A stretch of DNA of 64,000 nt, taken from the NCBI GenBank assembly GCA_024707255.1, contig JANQAC010000001.1, forward strand, positions 806,001 through 870,000, in the 5' to 3' direction. Shown one piece after another: positions 1 through 8,134 of this stretch (position 1 is the stretch's first letter; the number at the start of each line of letters is the position of its first letter). The notes below the pieces were generated by a model. It did not search any database and was not told the origin of the DNA. It saw only the letters and a list, made by a program, of their open reading frames with translations. The stretch is from Asticcacaulis sp. Its GTDB lineage: Bacteria > Pseudomonadota > Alphaproteobacteria > Caulobacterales > Caulobacteraceae. The translations under genes and the position numbers were made by a program.

Positions 1-188
1 CCCAGCGGCAACAGATAGGCGTTGATGATCCACTGCAGGTCGGCCGCGCCAGCCTCAAATGACGCACCGATGGCCGGCAGGCCTACATTCACCACCGAGC
101 CGTCGATAAAGGACAGGGATGACGCCAATATGGTCGTCAGCAGGATCAGGGCCGCATGGCGAGGTTGCCCGGTCTTAGGCGACATCAT
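1..188 (-). CDS. MFS multidrug efflux transporter, DHA2-type (N-terminal part, cut by window edge)
   Basis: Only about the first 62 residues are present, because the gene runs off the left edge of the window. The visible part has a short basic N-terminus, a hydrophobic first helix (LILLTTILASSLSFIDGS) and the sequence FIDGSVVNVGLPAI. That matches the conserved D-x-x-[IV]-V-N-[VI]-A-L-P motif of helix 1 in 14-helix (EmrB/QacA-type) drug:proton antiporters. The ATG overlaps the stop codon of the upstream flavoprotein gene in an ATGA, so the two are probably co-transcribed and translationally coupled. The substrate cannot be told from this fragment. Confidence 0.8.
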   Translation of the reverse strand, partial: MMSPKTGQPRHAALILLTTILASSLSFIDGSVVNVGLPAIGASFEAGAADLQWIINAYLLPL

Positions 189-1543
189 GCCGGTTTCAAA
201 CCCTTCAGCACGGTGGGCCACAGTTCGGAAACCGTCGGGTGGATAGGCACCGCCCATTGCAGCACATCAAAGGTCACGCCGGCATTCATCATGTCCAGAA
301 CGCCGTGGATGGCCTCGTCGCCGCCGGTGCCGAGAATGGCGGCGCCGAGGATTTTCCGGCTGTCGGCATCAACCACCACCTTCATGAAGCCTTTCGTTTC
401 ACCCTTCTCGACCGCCCGGCCGACGCGGGTCATCGGCCGCGTACTGACCAGCACCTTGTGGCCGGCCTTTTCCGCCTCGGCTTCTCCCATCCCGACCCGG
501 CCGAGCGGCGGATCGATATAGAGGGCATAGCCCAGGACACGATCGCTAACCTTGCGGTTTTCGCCATCGAGCAAATTGGCGGCGATGATCTCGAAATCGT
601 TGAAAGCCGTATGGGTAAAGGCGCCCTTGCCATTGCAATCACCCATGGCCCAGATACCGGGCACGTTGGTCTGGAGGTCGTCGCCCACCGCGATATAGCC
701 GCGCGCATCGAGTTTTATACCGGCAACCTCCACGCCGAGATCATCGGTATTGGGCCGGCGGCCGACGGCCACCAACAGGTCGGAACCCGTCACCTCGCCA
801 TCCGACAGGCGCACGGTGATACCATCGCCGCCCTGCGACACACCGTTGATATCGCCCCCGGTATGAACGGCAATCCCCTCGTCTTCCAGAATCTTGCGGA
901 TGGCGTCGGAGATATCCGTATCCTCACGGGCGATCAGGCGGTCGCCTTTTTCCACGATACTGACCTGTGCCCCGAAACGCCGATACATCTGAGCGAATTC
1001 CAGCCCGATATAGCTGCCGCCGAGAATGACCAGATGTTCGGGCACCCGGTCGAGCGTCACGATCGAACTGTTGGTCATGTATGGCACGTCTGCCAGTCCG
1101 GGAATGGGCGGCACCGCCGCCCGGCCGCCGACATTGAGGAAGATCTTCGGGGCGGAGATAATCTCATCTCCAACCTGGAGGGTCGTCGCGTTTTGGAAAC
1201 GGGCGTGACCGGTCATGACCGTCACGTTCTTCATGCCGCGCAGCCAGTTTTCGACACCGCTGCGGGCATCCATAGTCACCTTATGGGCGCGTGCCGCCAC
1301 GGCCTTCATGTCGATGCGGACGTCGCCGGTCATCACGCCGAAATCCGCGCCGCGCCGCGCCAGACGGGCGGCATAGGCACTGGCCACCAGCGCCTTGGTC
1401 GGCATACAGCCGGTATTGACGCAGGTGCCGCCGAAGAATTTTCGTTCGACCACGCAGACCGTTTGTCCGGCCGCGCTGAAACGTTCAGCCAGTGACGGAC
1501 CGGCTTGGCCGGCCCCGATGATGATGGCGTCGAAGGTTTTCAT
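185..1543 (-). CDS. Mercuric-reductase-like FAD-dependent disulfide oxidoreductase
   Basis: This 452-residue protein is a class I pyridine-nucleotide disulfide oxidoreductase. It has an N-terminal FAD fold (GAGQAGPSLAERF, residues 10-22) and the redox-active pair Cys41/Cys46 in GGTCVNTGCMPTK. An NAD(P)-binding GGSYIGLEFA motif follows, then the second FAD motif (GIWAMGDCNGKGAFTH) and a C-terminal dimerisation domain with the catalytic His435-x4-Glu440 pair (HPTVSELWP). It lacks the N-terminal HMA domain and the C-terminal Cys-Cys pair of true MerA. It therefore belongs to the broad 'mercuric reductase-like' group of unknown substrate. It lies divergent from egtBD, and its stop codon overlaps the start of a drug-type MFS gene. 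A cytoplasmic redox or detoxification role is inferred only. Confidence 0.85.
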   Translation of the reverse strand: MKTFDAIIIGAGQAGPSLAERFSAAGQTVCVVERKFFGGTCVNTGCMPTKALVASAYAARLARRGADFGVMTGDVRIDMKAVAARAHKVTMDARSGVENWLRGMKNVTVMTGHARFQNATTLQVGDEIISAPKIFLNVGGRAAVPPIPGLADVPYMTNSSIVTLDRVPEHLVILGGSYIGLEFAQMYRRFGAQVSIVEKGDRLIAREDTDISDAIRKILEDEGIAVHTGGDINGVSQGGDGITVRLSDGEVTGSDLLVAVGRRPNTDDLGVEVAGIKLDARGYIAVGDDLQTNVPGIWAMGDCNGKGAFTHTAFNDFEIIAANLLDGENRKVSDRVLGYALYIDPPLGRVGMGEAEAEKAGHKVLVSTRPMTRVGRAVEKGETKGFMKVVVDADSRKILGAAILGTGGDEAIHGVLDMMNAGVTFDVLQWAVPIHPTVSELWPTVLKGLKPA

Positions 1544-1769
1544 GGCGGCTCCTGCATTTTGCGCTGATCGTTACGCCCGGCAGAATAAAAATACAGCCGG
1601 AAATCAAAAACCGTGATCAAGGTATGTCAGAACCTGTCAGCAGTGAACCGCGGCGCTCTGGCGAGTCCGGGCGCACCACCCATCTTAAACGCAGGAAGCA
1701 CGTATCTGCTCATTTAAAACTTATATTTTCCAAACGATAGTCAGCGACAAAAATCAAAAGGGGCCAGGC

Positions 1770-3917
1770 ATGGATACCGTTCACCACCCGATAACGGAAA
1801 AGACGACCGAACACAGTCCGCTGTCCTGCGCCTTCACGAAAATGCGCGCCCATACCCTGGCCCTGATCGCGCCCCTGACGGCCGAAGACATGGTGGTGCA
1901 ATCCATGCCCGATGCCAGCCCGGTCAAGTGGCACCTGGCGCACACAACCTGGTTTTTCGAAACCTTTCTGCTGAAGGACCAGCCCGGCTACCGGGTGTTC
2001 GATCCGGCCTATGCCTATCTGTTCAACTCCTATTATGAGGCGCTTGGCCCCCGCCAGCCGAGAGCGCAGCGCGGCCTGCTGACCAGGCCGCCACTCGCCG
2101 ATATCCTGGCCTATCGCGCCCATGTCGATCAGGCGATGAACCACCTGCTGCAATCCGATCTGCCGGCCGAAACCGAAGACCTGATCCGCCTGGGTATCGC
2201 CCATGAAGAGCAACATCAGGAACTGATCCTGATGGACGGGCTGCACCTGCTGGCGCAATCGCCGCTGAAACCGGCCTACTGCCCGCGCACCCCGGCCGAT
2301 GCCGGCGGCAGGCATGGCCGCTTCCAGCTCCGGCCGGGTGGCCTGGTCGAGATCGGCCACACGGGCACAGGCTTCGCCTTTGATAATGAAGCCCCGCGCC
2401 ATCGCACCTGGTTGCAGCCTTTCGAAATCAGCGACCGCCTGGTTACCAATGGTGAATGGCTGGCATTCATGGCTGATGGCGGTTACAATCGTGCCGATCT
2501 GTGGCTCTCCGATGGCTGGGCGCAGGTACAGGCCCACGGCTGGAATGCGCCCTTCTATTGGCAAGCCGATGGCAATGACTGGCAGGAAATGACCCTGCGC
2601 GGCCCGCAAGCCATCGCCTTTGACGCGCCGGTGACGCACATCAGCTATTATGAGGCCGGCGCCTATGCCCACTGGGCCGGGGCGCGTCTGCCCACCGAGG
2701 CCGAATGGGAGGCCGCGGCCGCCGACGGCGTGCTGGAACAGGTGGATGACGTTGCCTGGCAATGGACCGGCAGCGCCTATCTCCCTTACCCCGGCTTTCA
2801 GCCTGGCGCCGGGGCGGTCGGCGAATATAATGGCAAGTTCATGAGCGGCCAGATGGTGCTGCGCGGCGGCTCCGCCTTCACCCCCGCCGGCCATGCGCGC
2901 CTTACCTACCGCAATTTCTTCGCACCGGAAAAGCGCTGGGTGCGGTCCGGCCTGCGGCTGGCGCGTGATATCTCCGCCGGCACGACTGGCGATGTTTCTG
3001 ACGACGGCTTTGCCGCCGATGTGGTGGGCGGCCTCTCCGCCCGGCAAAAATCCCTGTCGCCGAAATATTTCTATGATGCCACAGGCTCCGAACTGTTCGA
3101 GGCCATCTGCCGGCTCGACGAATATTACCCGACCCGCACCGAAACGGCCCTGCTCACCCGCATCGCCCCGGAACTGACGGCCGGTATTCCCGCCGATGCC
3201 GTGCTGGTCGAATTCGGCAGCGGCGCCAGCGAAAAGACGCGCCTGCTGCTCGATGCCGCGCCGCAAATCACCGGTTATGTGCCGATCGATATCAGCGAGG
3301 ACGCCCTGCGCCAGGCCACCCTGCGCCTGAAGGCAGCCTATCCAAAACTGGCGGTGACGCCGGTGGTCGGCGACTTTACCTCTGACGTTTCCCTGCCCAG
3401 CGCCCTGAAAGGCCGGCCGCTGATCGGCTTCTTCCCCGGCTCGACCATCGGCAATTTCAGCCATGCCGAGGCGGTTACCTTCCTGCGCAATGTACGCGGG
3501 CTACTAGGCCACAAAGCCCGCCTGATCCTGGGGGCCGACATGGTCAAGGACGAGGCGACGCTGGTCGCCGCCTATGACGATGCGAAAGGCGTCACTGCGG
3601 CATTCAACAAGAACCTGTTGGTCCGCATCAACCGCGAACTCGACGGCAATTTTGACCCCGACGCCTTCGATCATCTGGCGGTCTGGAATCCGGTCTATGA
3701 ACGTATCGAAATGCACCTCGTCTCGCGCAAGGACCAGATCGTAAAAGCGGCCGGCCATGCCTTCGCCTTCAAGACCGGTGAGCGCTTCCACACCGAAAAT
3801 TCGCACAAGTTCACGCCGGCCTCACTGACGCGGCTGGCGGCTGGCTCCGGCTGGAAAATCGAGCGGCAATGGATCAGCCCGGCGCCCGAATTCGGTATTT
3901 TCAGTCTCGGTTCCTGA
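1770..3917 (+). CDS. egtBD: Bifunctional EgtB-EgtD: hercynine sulfoxide synthase fused to histidine methyltransferase
   Basis: This 715-residue protein joins two ergothioneine enzymes. Residues ~20-170 form a DinB-like four-helix domain with candidate iron ligands in KWHLAHT (His55/His58) and HEEQH (His145, His149), the spacing expected for EgtB. Residues ~180-400 form the sulfatase-modifying (FGE) domain, with LPTEAEWEAA, LRGGSAF and the terminal SGLRLARD. Residues ~412-715 are EgtD: KYFYDATGSELFEAI, the SAM-binding VLVEFGSGASEKT, PGSTIGNF and FHTENSHKF. EgtD trimethylates histidine to hercynine, and EgtB makes the iron-dependent C-S bond with a thiol donor. The order is EgtB then EgtD, opposite to fungal Egt1. 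The start has an AAGGGG ribosome site. The 3' end overlaps the convergent ABC gene by 17 bp. Confidence 0.9.
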   Translation: MDTVHHPITEKTTEHSPLSCAFTKMRAHTLALIAPLTAEDMVVQSMPDASPVKWHLAHTTWFFETFLLKDQPGYRVFDPAYAYLFNSYYEALGPRQPRAQRGLLTRPPLADILAYRAHVDQAMNHLLQSDLPAETEDLIRLGIAHEEQHQELILMDGLHLLAQSPLKPAYCPRTPADAGGRHGRFQLRPGGLVEIGHTGTGFAFDNEAPRHRTWLQPFEISDRLVTNGEWLAFMADGGYNRADLWLSDGWAQVQAHGWNAPFYWQADGNDWQEMTLRGPQAIAFDAPVTHISYYEAGAYAHWAGARLPTEAEWEAAAADGVLEQVDDVAWQWTGSAYLPYPGFQPGAGAVGEYNGKFMSGQMVLRGGSAFTPAGHARLTYRNFFAPEKRWVRSGLRLARDISAGTTGDVSDDGFAADVVGGLSARQKSLSPKYFYDATGSELFEAICRLDEYYPTRTETALLTRIAPELTAGIPADAVLVEFGSGASEKTRLLLDAAPQITGYVPIDISEDALRQATLRLKAAYPKLAVTPVVGDFTSDVSLPSALKGRPLIGFFPGSTIGNFSHAEAVTFLRNVRGLLGHKARLILGADMVKDEATLVAAYDDAKGVTAAFNKNLLVRINRELDGNFDPDAFDHLAVWNPVYERIEMHLVSRKDQIVKAAGHAFAFKTGERFHTENSHKFTPASLTRLAAGSGWKIERQWISPAPEFGIFSLGS

Positions 3918-4707
3918 TCTTCACAAACCGGGCAACATAATCATCCGCCGGATGACTAAGGATATCCGCCGGCGTGCCGGTCTGCACGATCTCCCCGTCC
4001 TTCATGATGGCGATGCGATTACCCAGCCGCAACGCCTCGTCGAGATCATGCGTAACGAAGACGATGGTCCGCTTCAGCCGCTGTTGCAGCCCCTGAAGCA
4101 GATCCTGCATGTCGGCGCGGGTCAGGGGATCGAGCGCCGAAAATGCCTCATCCATCAACAGGATTCCGGTCTCGACCGCCAGGGCGCGCGCCAGCCCGAC
4201 ACGCTGTTTCATGCCGCCCGACAACGCATCAGGCCGCGCCTTTTCATAACCTTCCAGCCCCACAGCCGCGATCCATTCCCGTGACTTGTCGTGCGCCGTC
4301 TGTCTGTCCTCGCCCCGCGCCGCCAGGCCGAAGGCGACATTCTCCAGCACATCGAGATGCGGCAGCAGGCCGAAGCCCTGAAACACCATGCTGACCTTGC
4401 GGCGACGGTATTCCCGCAAGGCCGCGGCCTCCAGCGTCCGCACATCCACGCCATCGACGTGGATATCGCCGGCTGACGGCTCGATCAGCCGGTTGATATG
4501 ACGGACCAAGGTCGACTTGCCGGAGCCCGACAGGCCCATCAGCACACAGACCTCGCCATCGGCGATATCGAGCGTCACGTCGCGCAGGGCCAGGGTGCAG
4601 CCGGTCGCCGTCAGGATGTCCGCCTTGCCGGCGCCCTGTTCCGCCATCGCCAAAGCGGCGGCTTCCTTGCGGCCGAAAACCTTGGTGAGGTGGCGCAGCT
4701 CAATCAT
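3901..4707 (-). CDS. Betaine-type ABC importer, ATP-binding subunit (ProV/OpuAA-like)
   Basis: This 268-residue ATPase belongs to the quaternary-amine importer group. It has Walker A GLSGSGKST (58-66), a Q-loop in VFQGFGLLPH, the signature LSGGMKQR, Walker B LLMDEAFSALD and a switch His in VFVTHD. The internal TATGCTLALRDVTLDIADGE stretch before Walker A is typical of ProV-type ATPases. The C-terminal CBS domains of osmosensing ProV/OpuAA are absent. I chose the ATG at 4707 rather than the in-frame start at 4728, because it overlaps the permease stop (ATGATTGA) and follows an AGGGG. It is translationally coupled to the fused binding-protein/permease gene and converges on egtBD with a 17-bp overlap. 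Confidence 0.88.
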   Translation of the reverse strand: MIELRHLTKVFGRKEAAALAMAEQGAGKADILTATGCTLALRDVTLDIADGEVCVLMGLSGSGKSTLVRHINRLIEPSAGDIHVDGVDVRTLEAAALREYRRRKVSMVFQGFGLLPHLDVLENVAFGLAARGEDRQTAHDKSREWIAAVGLEGYEKARPDALSGGMKQRVGLARALAVETGILLMDEAFSALDPLTRADMQDLLQGLQQRLKRTIVFVTHDLDEALRLGNRIAIMKDGEIVQTGTPADILSHPADDYVARFVKIRNRD

Positions 4708-6613
4708 GCGATGCCCCTTTCCCGCCAAAGCCTTGCGTTATCCGATCGAGCACAAAGGCCAGGATGACGATGCCCAGGCCCGCCTCCAGCCCCATGCCGA
4801 CGTCGAGCGTCTGGATACCGTTCAGCACCAGCTCGCCCAGGCCGCGCGCCCCGATCATTGAGGCAACGACCACCATGGACAGCGCCAGCATGATGGTCTG
4901 GTTGACGCCCGCCATCAGGGTCGGGCGCGCCAGCGGCAGTTCCACCCGCCACAGCCTCTGCCACGGCGTCAGACCGAACGAGTCGCCCGCTTCGCGCACC
5001 TCATGATCAACGCGCTCGATGCCCAGGGTCGTCAGCCGGATCATCGGCGGCAGGGCGTAGATGACTGTGGCCAGGATCGCCGGCACCTTACCGAGGCCAA
5101 ACAGCATCAGGGCAGGAATGAGATAGACGAAGGCCGGCAGGGTCTGCATGATATCGAGCACCGGCTGGCTTAGTCCCTTGATCCAGCGCGATTTTGCCGC
5201 GGCGATGCCGACTGGCAAGCCGATCAGCACGGACAAAAAACTGGCGATCAGCATAAGGGTCAGGGTCTGGGTCATTAGGCTCCACAAGCCGAGCAGTCCC
5301 ATGACGAACATCAGCCCACCGACCGCCGTCGTCAGGCCGATCCGCCGCGTACCCAGCCAGGCCAAGCCCATGAAAAAAGCGATCAGCAGCCACCACGGGA
5401 TGACATTGAACAGGCTGTCCAGCGCCACGATGACGCTCAAACCGGCATTGGACAGCGCCCGGAACCCGGCGCCATGATCGCGCACCAACCCGGCCACGGC
5501 CTCATTGACCGGCTGGCGGATGGACAATGTCCAGCGTGCCGGAAAATTTGATTTCGGCACCGGCGCCGCCGTGCCCAGACTGGTCGAAATCCGTTCGGCG
5601 GTGTCCGCATCCACCCATTGCCGCCACAGGTCCGGACGCGCCTTCAGAAACCACACCGCCTGCGCCCGCGCGGTCAGCTTGCCGTCGGCCCGTCGCACCA
5701 GGTTGGCGTTCAGGTCATCGATGGGGAAGGTCGCCTTCGCCAGCATCGCGGCGATGGCCGGGGCCCTTTCGGCAAAAGGGGTCGATACCCCATAGGCGAC
5801 ATCGGCCGGCGGTGCGGCGCACCCTTGCGTGTGTCGGCCATTCCGGCTGGTCAGATCGGCCCAGCAGGCGGCCGACCACGGCGGCTCTTTCAGTTGCACC
5901 AGTTTCAGACGTGCGGCGATCGGGCTTGGTGACCAGTAATAGAAAAGGATCGGCTGTTTCTGCGCATAGGCGGCAGTAATGGCGGCATCCATGGCCGGTC
6001 CGGTGCCAGGACGAAAATCGACATAGGCGCCGGTCAGCCCGTAGGCTTTCAGCTTGGCGCTGTTGACGCCCTCGCACGTCCAGCCGGAGGGGCAGTTGAG
6101 AAACCGCCCCTTGCCGGGTTGCTCCGGATCGCGGAACAGGGCGACATAATGCGAATCGGCAAGCTGGCCGACACTGTTCAGGCCAGCAGCCACGGCATCC
6201 GGACCATGCACCATATAGTCCGGCACATACCAGCCTTCACGCGCCTCGGTAAACGGGTGACCGATGGCTTTTACCGTGCCTTCAACTGCCGCCTTTTTCC
6301 ACACATCGCTGCGGCTGACCCATTCCTCGGCCAGGATCTGGATGTCGTCATTGGCCAGGGCCTGTTCGAGCGTGACGGTATTGCCCGGCACGGTTTCGGT
6401 GGCGCACCCATAGCCGCGCTCGATGATCTCCTGCATGACGGCAGTAATGAACTCGCCGCTTTCCCAGTTTACCCCGGCGAATCGCACGCGGCCGCTAACG
6501 GGGCACTCCGCTTTCGCCAGGGCCGGACCTGACAGGCCGGTAAAAAGCAAGACCAGGACACATGCCCACATATGGGCCGCCGCTGTTGCATTCCGGGACA
6601 CAAAACGTCTCAA
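4700..6613 (-). CDS. Fused substrate-binding protein and permease of a betaine/choline-type ABC importer
   Basis: The single chain combines a periplasmic binding domain and a membrane permease. After a signal peptide (MWACVLVLLFTGLSG, ending ALA-K), roughly residues 35-320 are an OpuAC/ProX-type domain with aromatic motifs that form the trimethylammonium cage in this family (GVNWESGEF, REGWYVPDYM, LFYYWSPSP). The last ~250 residues are a ProW-type permease with an EAA-like loop (EAGDSFGLTPWQRLWRVELP) and about six helices. I prefer a TTG start at 6613, seven bases after CAGGAG, which gives a clean signal peptide; the open frame reaches 6664 and an ATG lies at 6571. It is coupled to the ATPase gene. 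The substrate may be glycine betaine or a relative. Proximity to egtBD makes ergothioneine or hercynine possible. Confidence 0.85.
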   Translation of the reverse strand: MRRFVSRNATAAAHMWACVLVLLFTGLSGPALAKAECPVSGRVRFAGVNWESGEFITAVMQEIIERGYGCATETVPGNTVTLEQALANDDIQILAEEWVSRSDVWKKAAVEGTVKAIGHPFTEAREGWYVPDYMVHGPDAVAAGLNSVGQLADSHYVALFRDPEQPGKGRFLNCPSGWTCEGVNSAKLKAYGLTGAYVDFRPGTGPAMDAAITAAYAQKQPILFYYWSPSPIAARLKLVQLKEPPWSAACWADLTSRNGRHTQGCAAPPADVAYGVSTPFAERAPAIAAMLAKATFPIDDLNANLVRRADGKLTARAQAVWFLKARPDLWRQWVDADTAERISTSLGTAAPVPKSNFPARWTLSIRQPVNEAVAGLVRDHGAGFRALSNAGLSVIVALDSLFNVIPWWLLIAFFMGLAWLGTRRIGLTTAVGGLMFVMGLLGLWSLMTQTLTLMLIASFLSVLIGLPVGIAAAKSRWIKGLSQPVLDIMQTLPAFVYLIPALMLFGLGKVPAILATVIYALPPMIRLTTLGIERVDHEVREAGDSFGLTPWQRLWRVELPLARPTLMAGVNQTIMLALSMVVVASMIGARGLGELVLNGIQTLDVGMGLEAGLGIVILAFVLDRITQGFGGKGASHD

Positions 6614-7389
6614 GACCCGCTCCTGCCTGCCACGCGGACGCAAATTTACCGCCAAAACACTCAATCAGAGGCGTTATATATGCGCAATCACGTTTTTGTT
6701 TTTTCCCGACTTCCCCAGAATGGCGACTATTTTTTGACGCCGCCCCATTGTGATCACGATTTCAGCTTCCCCGGCATCAACTACATCGATGTAGACGCAA
6801 GGCCGGCGACCAGCGCCCCTGAACGCCGAAACAATCGCGGCAACAAGCATATATAATTAAAAAAAGTGATATTGTATTTGAAATATATTTTATTATAAAT
6901 TTATAATACTTTACCATATTATTTTTTTATGCCATTTTAATTATTTTTATTTGGAAATAATTTTAATTTATAATAACAACTATCAAAATGAAATTAAACG
7001 CACCCTGTGGGATATGCCGCTAAAAGGAAGCCCTTCCCAACCAAAATCCCGCCTTGGCACAAAATACCCCATTTGATTGAATTTGTGATAAAATAAAGTG
7101 ACTTCCGCTTGTAAAGAAACTGCGTTATATTAAGGTGTGTTAACTTATTCCGAGGCGGCGCCCTCCTGTTTGACCGCCGAGGAGCATACCGGACTCACGG
7201 TCGCGTCGCGTTATACTTAGTAAAACAGTATCGCATACATGAAGTTTAGCCAATTTTAAGTAAATATTCGACTCAGCTTAAATCCATTTGTATGGGCTGA
7301 ATCGAATATAATCACCCGGCGATCGACATCCTGGGCAGGTATTTTGTGCGCGTAATAATCCCAAAAAGCAGGAAGACGCGGGAAGAACA
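6614..7389 (+). other. Long non-coding region with an A+T-rich island
   Basis: No credible gene lies in this ~775-bp gap between the ABC importer and the sigma-factor gene. From about 6848 to 6995 the sequence is almost pure A and T, in sharp contrast to the GC-rich surroundings. The remainder to 7389 is of intermediate composition and contains an inverted repeat at 7266-7307. This is presumably the regulatory region of the amyloid-like operon that starts at 7390, plus the promoter of the divergent importer. I could not identify a confident -35/-10 pair. Confidence 0.6.
7266..7307. repeat. Inverted repeat upstream of the sigma-factor gene
   Basis: The arms ATTCGACTCAGC (7266-7277) and GCTGAATCGAAT (7296-7307) pair at 11 of 12 positions around an 18-base loop, 82 bp before the start of the ECF sigma gene. 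No T-run follows, so a regulator site or leader hairpin is more likely than a terminator. The function is inferred. Confidence 0.45.
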
Positions 7390-8130
7390 ATGAGAGTCGA
7401 TGTTAATGACTGGCGCCAGAACAGGGACCAGGCCGATAAGCCGACGCGTGATGCGGCATCCATCGCCCTTTCAGGCAACGCGCCGCAAATGACGACACAT
7501 GACTCGCCCGGCAGCCAGGCTTCACCAGATAGCTTCCGTGACGCAATGATCGCCCTGATCCCGGCCCTGCGCATCCAGGCCGCCACGCGCGTCAGATCAC
7601 GCAGCGAAGCCGACGACCTGGTACAGGAGACGCTCACGCGCGCCTGGTGTTACCGCGCCAGCTTCCAGGAAGGCAGCAACCTCAAGGCGTGGCTCTACAA
7701 GATCATGCAGAACTGCTTCTACCATGATTTGTCGCGGCAGCGCGATACGGTGGCGGATGTAGAGGGGCGCTGGGCCGCCATGTTGAGCGTCGCCCCCTCG
7801 CAGGAATGGCGCCTGCAATATAACGACATGCTGTCCGCGCTCGATCATCTGCCGCCCGACGCCCGTGCCGCGCTCGTGCTGATCGGCGCCTCGGGATGTT
7901 CGTATGAAGAGGCTGCCGAACTGGCAAATTGCCCGGTCGGCACCTTAAAAAGCCGCGTCAACCGGGCGCGGGAAAAGCTGGCCAGCCTGATCGATAACGG
8001 TGTCGATATCCATCAGACACGGCTTGCCGGAATGCCGCCCACACCCCCAGCGCCCACACCTCCGCCCCCCATGCACAGGCCATTTCGGGCGCAGGCCGTC
8101 GACCCGAATCTGCAACCTTCCGGGGAGTAG
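7390..8130 (+). CDS. ECF-type RNA polymerase sigma factor, first gene of the amyloid-like operon
   Basis: This 246-residue protein is a group 4 sigma factor. Region 2 spans residues ~58-118, with the helix EADDLVQETLTRAW and the DNA-melting part NLKAWLYKIMQNCFYHDLSR. Region 4 spans ~140-197, with the helix-turn-helix CSYEEAAELANCPVGTLKSR. It has a ~45-residue N-terminal extension and a ~45-residue proline-rich tail (PPTPPAPTPPPP), both absent from minimal ECF factors. The ATG is preceded by GGGAAG, and a second possible start is Met34. Four bases separate its stop from the next gene, so it is very likely co-transcribed with the outer-membrane protein. No anti-sigma gene is adjacent. It may direct RNA polymerase to this operon; the target promoter was not identified. 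Confidence 0.88.
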   Translation: MRVDVNDWRQNRDQADKPTRDAASIALSGNAPQMTTHDSPGSQASPDSFRDAMIALIPALRIQAATRVRSRSEADDLVQETLTRAWCYRASFQEGSNLKAWLYKIMQNCFYHDLSRQRDTVADVEGRWAAMLSVAPSQEWRLQYNDMLSALDHLPPDARAALVLIGASGCSYEEAAELANCPVGTLKSRVNRAREKLASLIDNGVDIHQTRLAGMPPTPPAPTPPPPMHRPFRAQAVDPNLQPSGE

Positions 8131-8134
8131 GTAC

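Noticed and set aside
185..1543. True mercuric reductase (merA) or a mer resistance operon
   Set aside because: There is no HMA domain, no C-terminal Cys-Cys pair and no merR, merT or merP gene nearby. Only the general flavoprotein disulfide reductase family is supported.
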